Assembly: GCA_018894105.1 (NCBI GenBank)
Contig: CM032121.1
Location: 1,365,507 to 1,429,506 of the forward strand
DNA from: Jacaranda mimosifolia
Lineage: Eukaryota; Streptophyta; Magnoliopsida; Lamiales; Bignoniaceae
Length of the DNA: 64,000 nucleotides
Direction of reading: 5' to 3'
The notes under the pieces were generated by a model that made no database searches, was not told the DNA's origin, and worked only from the letters and a program-made list of their open reading frames with translations. Numbering within the stretch: position 1 is the first letter of the stretch; the number at the start of each line of letters is the position of its first letter. Below, piece after piece: positions 50,002 to 62,409 of this stretch. The translations under genes and the position numbers were made by a program.

Positions 50002-50529
50002 TTAGGCACCGTTTAAATTTTAGGCTTTATCCATCAAGATTAATAGAAAATTTGATATTTAATTGCACTTACTAGAATTAATCAATTATCCACTGAATGA
50101 AGAAATTTATGTTTAAATAATAAGAGCGATTAATATTTAATCATTAAACTAGACAGTCTTTTTAGCTGTAATTTATATTTTAGTCATTTTTTCTATTCAC
50201 AATTAATCACGTGACATGTGACATCACAAGGATTCATATTCACCATCCGAACGGCACCTTCCCCGTTATGATTTTTTAATATAAACAATTTTTTTTAGAA
50301 TTTTTATTTTATTTTATTTTTCAAATTTTAACTAAAATATCAATTAGTCAAATGAGTCTTAATAAAAAAAAAAAAGGAAGACGAGCCTTAGAGTTGGTCG
50401 AAATGGCAAATTGATTTTATAGGTATTTTTATTTTTGGGTGAAAAAAATAATAAAAAGTTAGTTATAAATTTAATTTTAAAAATAAAATATTATTTAAAT
50501 ATTTTCTTTAAAATAAAGTAAGCATGTAG

Positions 50530-50740
50530 GGTTGTGTTTGGATATTGTTTGTTTTGTATTAAAATTCGTGCAAATGAGAGTATGAAAAATAAAATGTGAA
50601 AATAGAGAGAGTGTAATAGTGTATTTAGAAAAATATATTGAGAATAAAAGTAACTGTGAGAATATGAGAGAAAATGATAGTTTTTTATTTTTATGAGAAA
50701 ATAAAAATAATGTTTGAAAATAAAATCAAACGGGCATTAA
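50530..50740. mobile_element. MITE-like fragment
   Basis: Starts with GGGTTGTGTTTGGAT and ends with AAATCAAACGGGCA, so it belongs with the GTTTGG-ended family, but I found no target duplication. Lies directly left of a GC-rich islet. Confidence 0.4.
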
Positions 50741-50809
50741 AAGGTTGGAAAAAGAAATTAAAAAAGAAAAAGAGAAAAGAAAAATCTTTGAGATTTTTTC
50801 ACTCATCTC

Positions 50810-51010
50810 GCACACGTGTCACCACCTGCTGCCCGGAGAGGAGGGGGGATTGGGTTCAATGGACAGCAGACATGCCACGGGCAGTGTATGGGGCAAGTGG
50901 GGCCGCAGAAATTATTGAAGACTTAGAGCTTGGGTTGAGAGGCTGGATCTGCCCACGTGCGTCTACCAGAACGTGGGACCCACGCACCATAATAATAACA
51001 ATGAAAACCA
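50810..51010. other. GC-rich islet with ACACGTGT palindrome
   Basis: High GC content, with ACACGTGT (50812-50819), CCCACGTGCG and GAACGTGGGACCC. A 134-codon frame runs through it but lacks a recognisable protein character and overlaps the MITE-like fragment, so it is not called a gene. Confidence 0.4.
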
Positions 51011-53420
51011 GGGTGCCTCTTATTTATTCTTTATTTTTTGATTTTGTTTTTCTTAGTGGGGTAGGAAATAGGAATTGACACAATAATATCCAAGCATGTA
51101 AAAAGTAAATCGAACACAATTATAAATTTTTTAAATATTTAAAGGATGTATTTACTATTTTTAAAAAAATAATTATTGAATATTTGTATCATGCATATTT
51201 TGAATATGTAAATTTAGGAAATTATAATTAAAAAAATTATAAGCTTGCAATATATGACCACTATAGATGCATATTTTAAAATTTAATACGACTTAATTTT
51301 AAGAATGAATAGTTCACTATTTTGTTAATTATGTAATTTTTTTTTAATCTTTGACTTTAATTTAGTGTGTTGTTTTTGTTGAATTTTGAATTTTTTATAT
51401 GTTTATTTTTTGTTTTGTATTATTTTTACTATAGTATATATTATTAATTATACTATATAAACAAAAAAAAAAATCTTTTATACACTTAAAAAATCTTTTA
51501 TGTTTCAAAAGATTAGAACTACCAATTAAATCATTGATTTTTGATATTTAAAAATGAATCACTTGATATGAAATGGCAAAATACAAGTAATATGATCGTC
51601 GTAATGAAAAAAGTTATACAATGTATTGGCAATTATAATCCATATTTTTTGTTATGTATAAATTATTTGCCGTATGCATATTTAAATTGTTTAATTATTA
51701 GTATTATATTTTATTCAGTAAAAATATCGTTAAAATTATCTATGTTGTATAAAAATTGAATATTTTATTATTTATAAATATAATTATATTAATATTATGA
51801 TAATCTAAATTTATGTAGTTATAACTACCAATTATTTACATTTTAGACCTAGTCAAAAGTCGTACTTATAATAATTAGGAAAAAGAATATGAATAAAATT
51901 ACAAATTAGTAAAATTTAGAAAATTGATGCCTAGGAATAAGGGTATTGTACGTGCGGGTCACGAGGGACCACGTGGTGGCCTCCGGTGGCATCAAGGCAT
52001 CTCTGTCTTAGTCTCTTCCTTTTATTTATTTATTTATTTATTTTTCTATTTATTAAAAAAGTAATTATAATCCAAGGATATTTCTCTTATTTTCTGTTGG
52101 AAGTTTGTGGTAAAATCCATACTTATTTTTCTAAATTTAAACCTTGAACCTCGCAAATTAATATCAGTGCGAAGACAATAACACTGAATTAATTAATCAT
52201 TCAATTCAATATATTAAATTTTTGTTATATATATACACCTATACATACAGATAATATATATGTAGACATACAGATACGAACCATATTACAATAAAACCAA
52301 TATAATTGATGGGCATGGTATTATTAAAAATATAGTAATTTCGACATTTTATTGATTAAATAATAATAAATAAAGTAGAAAAATTTCACCAACCTACTTA
52401 AAAGTCCACATAAACAACCATGGTACTATATGATTTTGCATCAAGTTTTAAATTTTCATACACTAGGTAAGTTTGGAATAAATAAAAGATTTTTAATATT
52501 CTCATTTCTATTTATTAACATATTTTACGTCAATTCATACTCAATTTAGTGTATTATATCTAAGTCACGTGCGATAATCTCGTTCTGTAAAAGTAAATAT
52601 TTCTCGAAAAGATATAACTAATAACCTAAGTATACTTTAGTAACTTTTGGACACAAGACAAGTTATCTTCATAAAAATTTCTTGTACCATGTAACATAAT
52701 AAAAAAAAAATTAATAGTACAAGCTTGTGTTACAATGCAAAACTATAAAATATAAAAAAATATTGCTTTTCTCTCCAAACTTTGATTGTGATTTATCACA
52801 ACTTTAGATACTTTGTGTATACTCCTTGTTTTATTACCTTGTTTTGCTACAACTTACTACTTTGTGGGCTCCACAAAATGTGTCTTTAAGGGACCAAATT
52901 CATGAATTTTTGGAAAATTTTTCAGACATGTTAAGTCTAGTGCTTGGGTACCATTGTCTTTTTCTATTACTATTACTCTACAGTTGTAAAATATTTGATT
53001 TAGTAATATTAAATTGCTGCTTTATATATAATATCTATACTATATATATAAAAAAGAAAATTTACATTAATGACAGTTTTCGTATCAATACATCAATATT
53101 TAATTTGTCATCAAAATTCATTATTCGTAAATCCCTTTTTTTTTTTTTTTAAATAATGCTTCCAATTTTCTATTTATACTTTCAAAATAACTAACGATTC
53201 TTTTATGCACAAAGGGATGATAGTATGCCACGATGACCAATGTATGGGAAAATAGAGTTTACACTCTTATAATTGTAGTTTTCACACTGTTACACCAAAA
53301 ATTTGATTTATTAAAAATAATTCTCCGAGTAGTCAGTAACTTTCTTACCCTACTAATGCATCCAAAGTCAACTATCTGTAGCTCATTTCTCCCTGCTCTC
53401 GATTTTATGCTGCCAAAATA
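51011..53420. other. Intergenic, AT-rich
   Basis: No gene. A short GC-rich patch at about 51950-52010 contains ACCACGTGG. A TTTA repeat follows it (about 52020-52042). The rest is AT-rich spacer without recognisable features. Confidence 0.5.
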
Positions 53421-53430
53421 ACTAAGGACT

Positions 53431-53820
53431 AGGGATGCAAACAAGACGAATTGAGTCAAGCGGAGCTTTGACTATTTTTTCATGTTTGAGAGTGAGTTCG
53501 AGGAGCTCAGAAAATTTGAGGCTCGAGCTCTACGTTCGTGTTCGACTTGGCTCGATTCATTAAGCTCGAGGTTGTGATAAAATTATAGGTTTAAGTTCGG
53601 GCCGGGCTCAAGCTGGAGCTCAAAACATAAAATTATTTCGTAATATATAAAAAAATTAATGTATTATTACAATTTTTATATATAAACATTATTTAAAAAA
53701 ACACATATAGGCTCGCGAACTTGCAAATAAGAATTATTTAACTCGAGTTTGGCTCGAGCTCGAACACTTTTCGAGCCAGCTCGTCAAACTCGCAAGTTGG
53801 CTCTGTTCGTTTGCATCCCC
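53431..53820. mobile_element. 390-bp terminal-inverted-repeat element with 10-bp target duplication
   Basis: Left end AGGGATGCAAACAAGACGAA; reverse complement of right end GGGGATGCAAACGAACAGAG. Flanks are ACTAAGGACT (53421-53430) and ACTGATGACT (53821-53830), matching at 8 of 10 positions. The interior has many GGCTCGAGCTCG-type words. A 9-11 bp duplication suggests a Mutator-like element, and hAT (8 bp) is the alternative. Non-coding. Confidence 0.65.
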
Positions 53821-53830
53821 ACTGATGACT

Positions 53831-55039
53831 ACTCTGTTTACATAGAAACAATGTGCCATGACGACTAATGACTGAAAATATTGAATTTTATTTATTTATT
53901 TGTCAAAATATTTACTAAACGTGGGTTGAATCACTATTTATGAGTGAAAAATCTTTTTGTTTGGATTATAAATATGTATTTGGCTCGGATTAAAGCCCAT
54001 AGACAAAATTTGACCGGCAAATAGAACCCTTTTCTTCTTTATTTCTCTCCTAATTTATATTAACTAGTTTTTCATTCAATATTCTATATATGATTTCAAT
54101 GGCAATAAAAAGGCACAATGTTCCAAACCCTTTAAGACAGGAGATGGGACATTTAGATTTCTTTAAGTTTTAAAAAAGAAAGAAAATGTACATTTTAGAT
54201 GCGACATTATGATATATCTCCGATAAATATAATGATGTTTAGATATAGACACAAAAGACTAAACAAAATCGATTATTCAAAACCATGCACTAACCTCGTA
54301 GTTACACATAATTAATTAATTAAATAGATTAAAGTTTGACCATATAAGAAATCTTTGATTGATGATTCTTTCGTGCATGTAAACTCAGGCTTTTTGCATA
54401 GGCATCGAGTAAATTCACTTTTTGTCAGTGTCTCTTGCATTTCATTTTTTTTTCCAAATAAAAATAGTAATACTTTTTATTTATTTATTTATTTGTCATT
54501 TTCTTTATTAGAATTTTATTAACGCTTTTATTAACACATTTACGTTCCCTTTCTTTGGAAGATTAGGTGAAATCTTAGGGTTCAATAATTAATCTAAGTC
54601 AATTAAATAGATTTAAGGGGGAAAAGAGAAAAGGTATATTTAGAAATATATTTCATCAAAATGAGCCAAATGTTGATTATGGGCTCCTAAAAATTTAAGT
54701 GGCTTTTCTTTGGACTTTTATCACAATGATGACCCAATTTATAGGCCCAAATTAAGATGGCTTAGACTTATGGGCTTTTTTGAACTATAGCCCAGCAAGA
54801 AAAAACATATGAAACAGAAAGAGAAAATGCTTAATGGACCTAATTGATCCAATGGGCCAGAGGTCCCCCGTAGATGGCAGTGCCACTACTGAAATTTGAA
54901 AATTTTGTAGTAATATTATTTGGTCCATCTTGGGCTCAATTGTACGTATATTCGTTTACAAAAAGTAACATAAAATAAGTTTTCAAATATCGCGATTTAT
55001 TTATCTATTTTGTTATGGTGTAAAGTCTTATTATGTAAC
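53831..55039. other. Intergenic, nothing recognised
   Basis: Moderately AT-rich spacer without supported genes or complete elements. Confidence 0.5.
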
Positions 55040-55197
55040 TTTTTGACCATAATCGAACTCAGTTGTATGGGTCTGTGACTCTAGTTGGAGCAGTGTGGGG
55101 ACCAAAGCAATCTCGATTGCATCAATCCTAACCCTAAATTTGGGGTGGGCTTGAGGCTGCGGGGGTGATCAAATCAGATTAGAGACAATCCCTTGTA

Positions 55198-55236
<39 letters not shown>

Positions 55237-55253
55237 GAAAAAGAAAAAGAACT
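55040..55253 (+). mobile_element. Candidate retroposed sequence with A-rich tail
   Basis: A segment of more balanced composition ends in CCCTTGTAC, followed by A17 and then AAAAG repeats (about 55199-55250). An A-rich 3' tail on non-coding mixed sequence suggests a SINE or 3' fragment of a LINE. The 5' border and target duplication were not found. Confidence 0.35.
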
Positions 55254-56756
55254 TTTTGACCGATTTTTATATTGATTTTTTGAAAATTTTTGATTTTGTA
55301 AAACTTTTGAATTGTAGTATATATGCAGTTAATATTACTAAAGTGTTTCTTTATGTTGAAAACTTGCATAAATTGTTCAATATTGTACTGAAAAATAACT
55401 GTATTGACTTGTTAACAACAACCAATTATATATTTAACTGCACATAGAGGTAGTGTTATAGACCTTGTTTTTCTAGTAAAGTTCTAGTCCAAATGTTTGA
55501 AATCTTGAATCACATATTATATTCGAACACAATTTCGTCAAATATAAATTGATCGTACTTTCAACTGTCAAGATATTTTTCAACACCATGTCAACATAAT
55601 ATGAATCAAATTGCCTTATCATTTGGCTCGAGCAACACTTAAAATAGTCAAATGAATCCATAAAAAATCGCATTAGCTATACCTACACCAAAAATATGAA
55701 TAATTCAAATGTTTGAAAAAATTCTCTTTTTTCTAAATTGCAACCATCCATTGTAAAGAACTCAGTTTGAATATAAGTAAAATACTCACTACTTAAGTCC
55801 TGCTTACAAAGTTAATCATGATACATACAGATATTTTTTAGTTCGTTTTAAATTTTAGAATTACTACATTATATTTAAAATAGTTGGAGATTCATATATA
55901 TAATGTTATCACTTGATATGATACTTAACTAAATAACCAGTTTATTTATAATGTAGGCATTAAAGCATAGAAGGAAAACAAGAGTCCATAAATTAACGTT
56001 GAGGTCATTACAATTAGACATGGAATTGAAATTGAGATCTAACATATAAGTTCTATGCTTGATTCTCTATGTTGCCAAGGGATCTCCTTCTAAATGGTGT
56101 TACATGAATATTTATAGGCGACAGTATTGTACTATCATGGATAAGATGCCACCACGTGTCTTAAGATCGACAGTCTCCCTTTTAAGACCGTAGATTAGTC
56201 CTTGTGTTACCTAGCTCATTTTGATGACGACACGTGTCCTTCAATTTCATCTATGGTGCAGCTCTAACGAACCTTTTGATCAGGTCGGGTTGTTAATCCT
56301 CCAAAAAGATGAAATTATCTTTTAAAAGATCTTTTCTTTTTACCATCATCATCATCATCATCATCATCACTAATTTAGTCCACTCTATCTCAAATCCCTT
56401 ATATCATTCTATTCCGGAGTAAAAATATGCAGTATGAGTAAGAATTTTACCCCCCACAAAGAGAATCAAGAAATAATTAAAGTCCATTCATATTTGCCAT
56501 ATACGTGAATGAATACATCCAATTAAATCAGATTTTGACTAAAATATTTGGTAACTAAACCATATGGAAGTTCATTCATAATATGATACAAAGTAGTACT
56601 GGCAGTAGAGCCATAGGCCCAACAAAACAAGGGCACAGAAATATTGCACACAAAAGCATCTATGTACTCTATGGAGTGTTCTATTCCAATACTTCCCAAT
56701 ATAGAAAAGCATGCATGGAGGCTAATGATACACAAACACACACACAGTCACACACA
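55254..56756. other. Intergenic, with possible LTR remnant and ATC repeat
   Basis: About 56060-56310 has mixed composition with TATTTATAGG, two ACGTGTC boxes and other features reminiscent of a plant retrotransposon LTR, but no paired copy is seen. An (ATC)n repeat lies at about 56344-56368. The last part should be the WRKY 3' UTR. Confidence 0.4.
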
Positions 56757-59700
56757 CTACCAGAAGAAATTATTAAGTTGAGCAGAAGCTTGAGAATCCT
56801 CCTCATCATGAGATGGAGAATGTATGTGCCTTCCCTCATATGTAGTTATCACCATTCTTGGATCCTCTGCTAATCTTTCCACGCGTTTCTTTACGCGACA
56901 GTTATCTTGGGTGCACCTGTAGTAGCTCCTGCACAATACCAAAACAGAATTTTTTTAATATGAGAACGAAATTCTGAATTATCAAAAATATAATTTTTTA
57001 TTTTATTTTATTTCATCATATACACTAATCATTCAAAATCTATAATTTCAAAATAATCGATACAAGAAAAATAGAAAGACAAAGAAGGATAATGGCAATG
57101 AGCATATTTTCAATAAAAGGAAGAACAATTTTATAATTTAAGGGATGATAAAATTGTAACATTTTAAAATTTTCAATATAAAAAATTAAGTTTTAATATT
57201 TTGAGAGGGGCAGCTGCCCCTGCTAGCCCCCTGGCTCCATCTATGGAGATGATAAAGGGTACGTAGTCTTCCTGTACATGCACGTGTCTGATAAATGTAT
57301 GTGTGAGAAAATGATTTAAAAACACACATTGAAACAATAAAGAATGTTGACTACTTTTAAGAAGAAAAAGGAAATGAAATATTCAGTTCAATACAGGCGA
57401 TAAGATACGAATCCCCATTATAATAGAATTTGTCGTTGCCCAGTACGTGAATTTTTTTTTTCTAGAATTCTCAGGATCTTAGTTAAACTATATATATATA
57501 TATATATATATATCCTATAATTGCTTTATTTGATAAAGATACTCAGAGTGTTAGGCAAAAGAAATCAAAAAGCGTATGTGAAGACAGAGTTTGAGGCTAA
57601 AGATATATATTCGCAAAGAAAGTGATGTTGATTTTTGTATTTAAGTTCAACTTTAGTGAAGAAATACACTATTCTGCTGGTAGTCATTTAGTCCACTGAT
57701 ATAAGTCTCATGCATAAAAGTGAGATTAGATATTCAAACCTACCAAATCTTTGATGTGTATGTATGTAGAGAGAGAGAACCCTAATTTGTTTTGGTGCCA
57801 TGGCCTCCAACTTTATGTCTTCATTTTACTTTATAAACATTAAGGTTTCACAAGCCAACAATGTATGGACAACGGGCAAAAATGTGGTAGGCCATTGTGG
57901 ACAAATTATGGCTCTACAAAAGGGAAAAGAAAAAGAAAAAAGAAAAAAGTAACTGTGATGAACAATGGTGAAATTGCTAACTGGCAATTGCTGGATTTCA
58001 CTATATCAGAACAGTGGGTTTTGGGCAGGAGTGGGCTCTATATATTGGGCATGTGTCCCTTAGTCACATAAAGTTCTTCACACTTTGGTGATTGCTGGGG
58101 GGAATGCCTCATGAAAAGATGAGAAAAAAAACTTAAGATGCTAATCATTTAACAATTAAAGTTAGATTTGCAACTTTTTAATCTAAGGCAAAATCATGAA
58201 AGGGTATATACATAGATCCTCTCATGTGAAAAATAAAGCAAGCTAGAACAGTAATCATTTTCCTTTTCATTCTTTTTTCTGAAATAGGATTTTCTTTTCA
58301 ATGGGGTTATTTGAACTACAATTATTGCCACAATCTAAGATTTGTATTGATATAAATGAATCAGCAATTATTGTTCACTTTTGTCTTAATTTGTATTTAG
58401 TATTAGTAACTTTGTGATTGATGATGAGGATAATAATGCAGTAATAAAACTAATTAATAGCAATCTAAATGCAGTTATAATAAAACTAAATCTTATCACA
58501 TGTTGTAAAAATGGACAATCTTCGATATATATATATATATTATTTTATTCTTTCATTCATTGAGATGCTTTTTAAGAAGAACAAAGCCCACATCACGTTT
58601 AACGATGGATTTAAACATTATTATTATATTATATTGAATATATTCAGTAAATACTTGTCAAGCTACACTAGGTCTGAAACGGCACACATTAAAGAATACA
58701 ATATAATGTGAATCTCACTACTAATATGAGATGATCCCATGATCCCAGCATTTGGAGTGAGAAGATTTTCTCGTGTTACTCTTACATGAACATGTTAGAT
58801 TACTTTGAATATTCATCTCAAGTTACTTCCAAAACTTAGATATGAAAGTGTAATGAAACTAGGAGGGAAGATGAATTAAGATCAAGAAACCTTAAAATTT
58901 ACCTAGGATGTAGAGTGTCCTTCACAACTTTCTGTCCATACTTTCTCCACTTGTAGCCATCATCCAAGACATCCACATCACTCATGGTCTTGAAGCAAAA
59001 CCTGGGCTCTCTCACCTTTCTTCTTGCCTTAATCCTCTTCATCCTCACTGCAGAAACCCCTAGATGATCATCCCCTCCACTTCTCTTCATGTTCATGCAA
59101 TCATTCAATTCTCCCCATGCCCTGAAATCATCACAAAACCAACATATTAGCTTTTGAGTGCAAATTTCTTGTACATGAGATTACACATTTTAGAGGTGAG
59201 ACATTTGTGCTTATGTTAGAAACTCTTGGTCCAAATCAGGCCATAAGTCTGTTGGATGCAAGAATTCATTCAAACACGTCGGGACATTTGAAGTTAAGTT
59301 ATAATTAATTTTTTCAAATGAAATTATTCAATAAATATGCATAATTTTTATAATCAAAACTTATAAACTTACACAGCAGATACTGATTTTTTAATATTTA
59401 GTCTATGTAGGATAGGGTATGACAGTAAGAAGGCGTAGAAAAGTTAAAAAGGAACGCTATGAAAGATGATTAATGGTGGTTTAAGACACATATTATAACA
59501 TCTAAGACATGTTATAACAACAATAGTAGGAGTTTTGCATGAAAAATTAAAAGATGAAGATATATATATGTATGTATGCATGATTCCTCTCTTTCTTTAC
59601 CAGTAATTTGTAGGAGATCTTTGCAAAGAGAGAAACTGGGATCCTCCAAAATGGGCTGTTAAACCTTCCTTTTGCTTTGTTGCCATAGACTGATGATCAG

Positions 59701-59887
59701 AAAGGGTGAGAGGCAAATCAGAAGGGGTTACTGTTGCAAGGGTTTTGAGGGGTGCTTGACTACTGCACCCTAATGGAAGAGGCGTAAAGTTTGTGTGGAA
59801 AGGGAAAATCCCAAGTTGGGACGATATTAACATTTCTTGATCATCAAACAAGCTTTGGTTGGGAATGAATTGGGAAGAAGAAGACAT
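56757..59887 (-). CDS. WRKY13: WRKY transcription factor, group IIc, WRKY13-like
   Basis: Nuclear DNA-binding protein that recognises W-boxes (TTGAC). WRKY13 in Arabidopsis promotes stem lignification and flowering. Three in-frame exons, 59887-59601, 59121-58903 and 56928-56757, give 225 residues. The domain is WRKYGQK (W154), then zinc ligands C174, C179, H203, H205 (C-X4-C-X23-H-X-H). It is preceded by [20 protein letters not shown], and the tail ends NNFFW, which matches WRKY13 rather than WRKY12. The second intron (about 2 kb) interrupts the domain between HPR and SYYR, the conserved position for this family. Unusual: residue 164 reads D in KDTLHPR, where this group usually has N (KNT/KNS). 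Confidence 0.92.
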
Positions 59888-60073
59888 GTTGTTGCCACTA
59901 TGTGTTCTGTGTGTGATTCAAGAATGGTGTAGAAAGATGAGGAGCAAATAGCTGCAGCTTTTTGTTACCTGATGAGGAAAAGTTTGGGGTTGAAGGACCC
60001 TAATAGAAAGGGTGTTCTTTTATGCTAGTAGTCTAGGTTAAAAGAACAAATAAGGGCTTCTCTCAAAGTTCTT

Positions 60074-60106
<33 letters not shown>

Positions 60107-60991
60107 TTATTTACATATATATACACATATATATGTTGATATTTCATATCTTTTATTCTAATTTTATAATTTATTGCATAGGTCATGAACATAGACATTA
60201 ATGTTAACTTATTATATTTAAGAAAATATTTGATACACAAATTATACATATATTGTTCGGGATATATTATGAAATAACATATTAAATAGAGGATGCCGGA
60301 CTTGTACCAACTTCTCTTATATGTATAATCAAGTGTTCTTTTTAAAAAATATTTTGTGCATTTGGTATTTATATATAATGTAAAGTAAAAAATAAAATGA
60401 TTAGAATAACATATCTTAATCGACATGCATTCCAATAATGTTTGTAGAATTAAATCTAGCTCACGAAAATATATTGGAGCAAAATAATCTAAGACCTCCG
60501 CAATAGACCAAGAAGTATCAGATGACACTTTACAAGTCATTTGGAAATTATATGATGTAATTTAATTTTTGCAATTAATCCCTTCATATTTTTGCAGGTA
60601 ATTATGTCAAAAGCAATAACAAGATAATTTGACAAATGTATAAAGTGGTAAATTCATGATACAAAATTCAATGTATCGCATACTTGACTTAAGAGAAATA
60701 AAGTACAAAAAAACAAATAAATAAAAAAATCATACAATCTACTAAAGAATGAGCCCATATGACCTTGAGGGCACGAATATCCATGTGCTATAAGGTCAAA
60801 AACTTGGAGACAAAAACTATAGGGATGTTTGAGGCTTCTTGTCAATGAAATTCTTTTGTTTTGTTTTCTTCTGCAAATGGATTGACAACTTTCCGCTGTG
60901 GGCTGCATGACTCACAAAATGCACTCATTTGTGATCTTTCATGGATCCTATGGCAATAGGAAGTAATAAGAAAAAAGTTACCAAAAGTTTA
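59888..60991. other. WRKY13-like upstream region with CA repeat
   Basis: A (CA)n tract runs at 60074-60101, about 185 bp before the WRKY start, followed by a TA-rich stretch. This is the promoter side of the gene. No reliable TATA box was identified. Confidence 0.45.
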
Positions 60992-61312
60992 GCACCCATT
61001 TGGTTTTGTTTTCATTTCTAGTTTCATTCCCATCATTTTCAAAATATTGAAAAGTAATTAGTGGAAATAAGTTAAAAATAAATTTGTATTTGGATGGATT
61101 GTTGGAAAAATAATAATTATATTGGGTTTAGTAGATTGTAGGTGAAAAGAAATAGAAATAATAGAATAGAGAGATAAAATATATATGTTATTGAAAAATA
61201 TGTTTTGAAAATGAAAATAATGTCGGTGAAAATGTGTAAAAAGTGATATGTTTCATTTTTAAAATAGTAGAAAATGTGAAAAAGGGTTTTGGAAATGAAT
61301 CCAAACAGGAGC
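60992..61312. mobile_element. Tourist-like MITE (321 bp, TTA target duplication)
   Basis: Left end GCACCCATTTGGTTTTG; reverse complement of right end GCTCCTGTTTGGATTCA. TTA flanks both sides (60989-60991 and 61313-61315). About 1.1 kb upstream of the WRKY gene. Confidence 0.65.
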
Positions 61313-61315
61313 TTA

Positions 61316-61351
61316 GATGCCAAAAGAACTGCAATTTCAAAAATGTATGGG

Positions 61352-61389
<38 letters not shown>

Positions 61390-62409
61390 CTCATTCACGA
61401 TATGTGCGTGTGTGTGTGTTTTAAATAATATAGTCTCGTATCTTAAAATAAAATTTTAAATTTTCTACACAAATATCGATTTCTTTATTTAAAATAATAA
61501 TGTGCATGCAACATTTATTCTCCATTATTATTCTTATCATAGGATGCTTAGCTAATCCGTAGTTGGATCTTACTGCTAAATTTTTTTTTTTTGGTTTGTC
61601 CAAATATTTTCATTTTCTCCCTATGTTCTTAAATTGATTTTTGGATATGAAATAGATATTTTTGAAACAAAAAATTATAAAAATATTTTAAGAAATGGTT
61701 AATTTTTTAACTACTATTTAATCACAATTCAAAATGCAAGAAATATTGATATATGGGAATGGCAAAATTATTCCTTTTCCTAAAGGTAAAATGAAAGGTG
61801 CATGTAAATATAGGGTTTTTATTGCATCAATTTCTAGGGTTTCTTTTTTGCTCCCCCTAAAAAGAAAAACAAAAAAGAGATACCAAATGACGATGATGAT
61901 GAATCTTGGTTGCAAATCTCCTCCTCTATGCATCCGCGGTGAAGTTATCATTGTGATCATTGATTATATATAGCTATAGGAGGGACCTATTTGACTTTTG
62001 GCAATGGGAAAAAGCTTGTTACCTTTTCCACTCCCTTTAATCCCTTTTTCAACCCCACTTGTACCCACCATTTCCCAAGTTCCAAACCCACCCTATAATG
62101 TTGTCATGATCTCTTCAATTGCACACATTAATAATCTACATATGTTAAAAGAACTTTGTGTAGCAATAGTTTTGGTGGGGTTGGGAGTACATATCTTCTC
62201 ATCATTGCTATAGATTGCATGACACTAGCCACTAATGAAGCAAAAAAAAAATTCTCATTGAAGAATTATTGCATTTCATTGATGATTATTGAATTAGTAA
62301 TCTTGCTCCACACTAGTCTCTTTAGTATGACTTTAAATTTGAACTCGATCTCGCTCCATATTAGTAATTTAGATTTTCAATTTGACCACAAGAGCACACA
62401 TTAGATTAG
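61316..62409. other. Intergenic, with TA/TG microsatellite
   Basis: A (TA)n-(TG)n repeat occurs at about 61351-61389, with a further TG run near 61405-61420. The remainder is AT-rich. Short open frames exist but none has a recognised domain. Confidence 0.5.

Noticed and set aside
50674..51078. 134-codon plus-strand frame through the GC-rich islet
   Set aside because: It starts in a Lys-rich AT region that belongs to a MITE-like fragment, has no recognisable domain, and its length is explained by GC content.
60073..60540. 155-codon minus-strand frame
   Set aside because: Ends in a Cys-Val run encoded by the CA repeat and is otherwise AT-derived Ile/Tyr/Lys-rich sequence.
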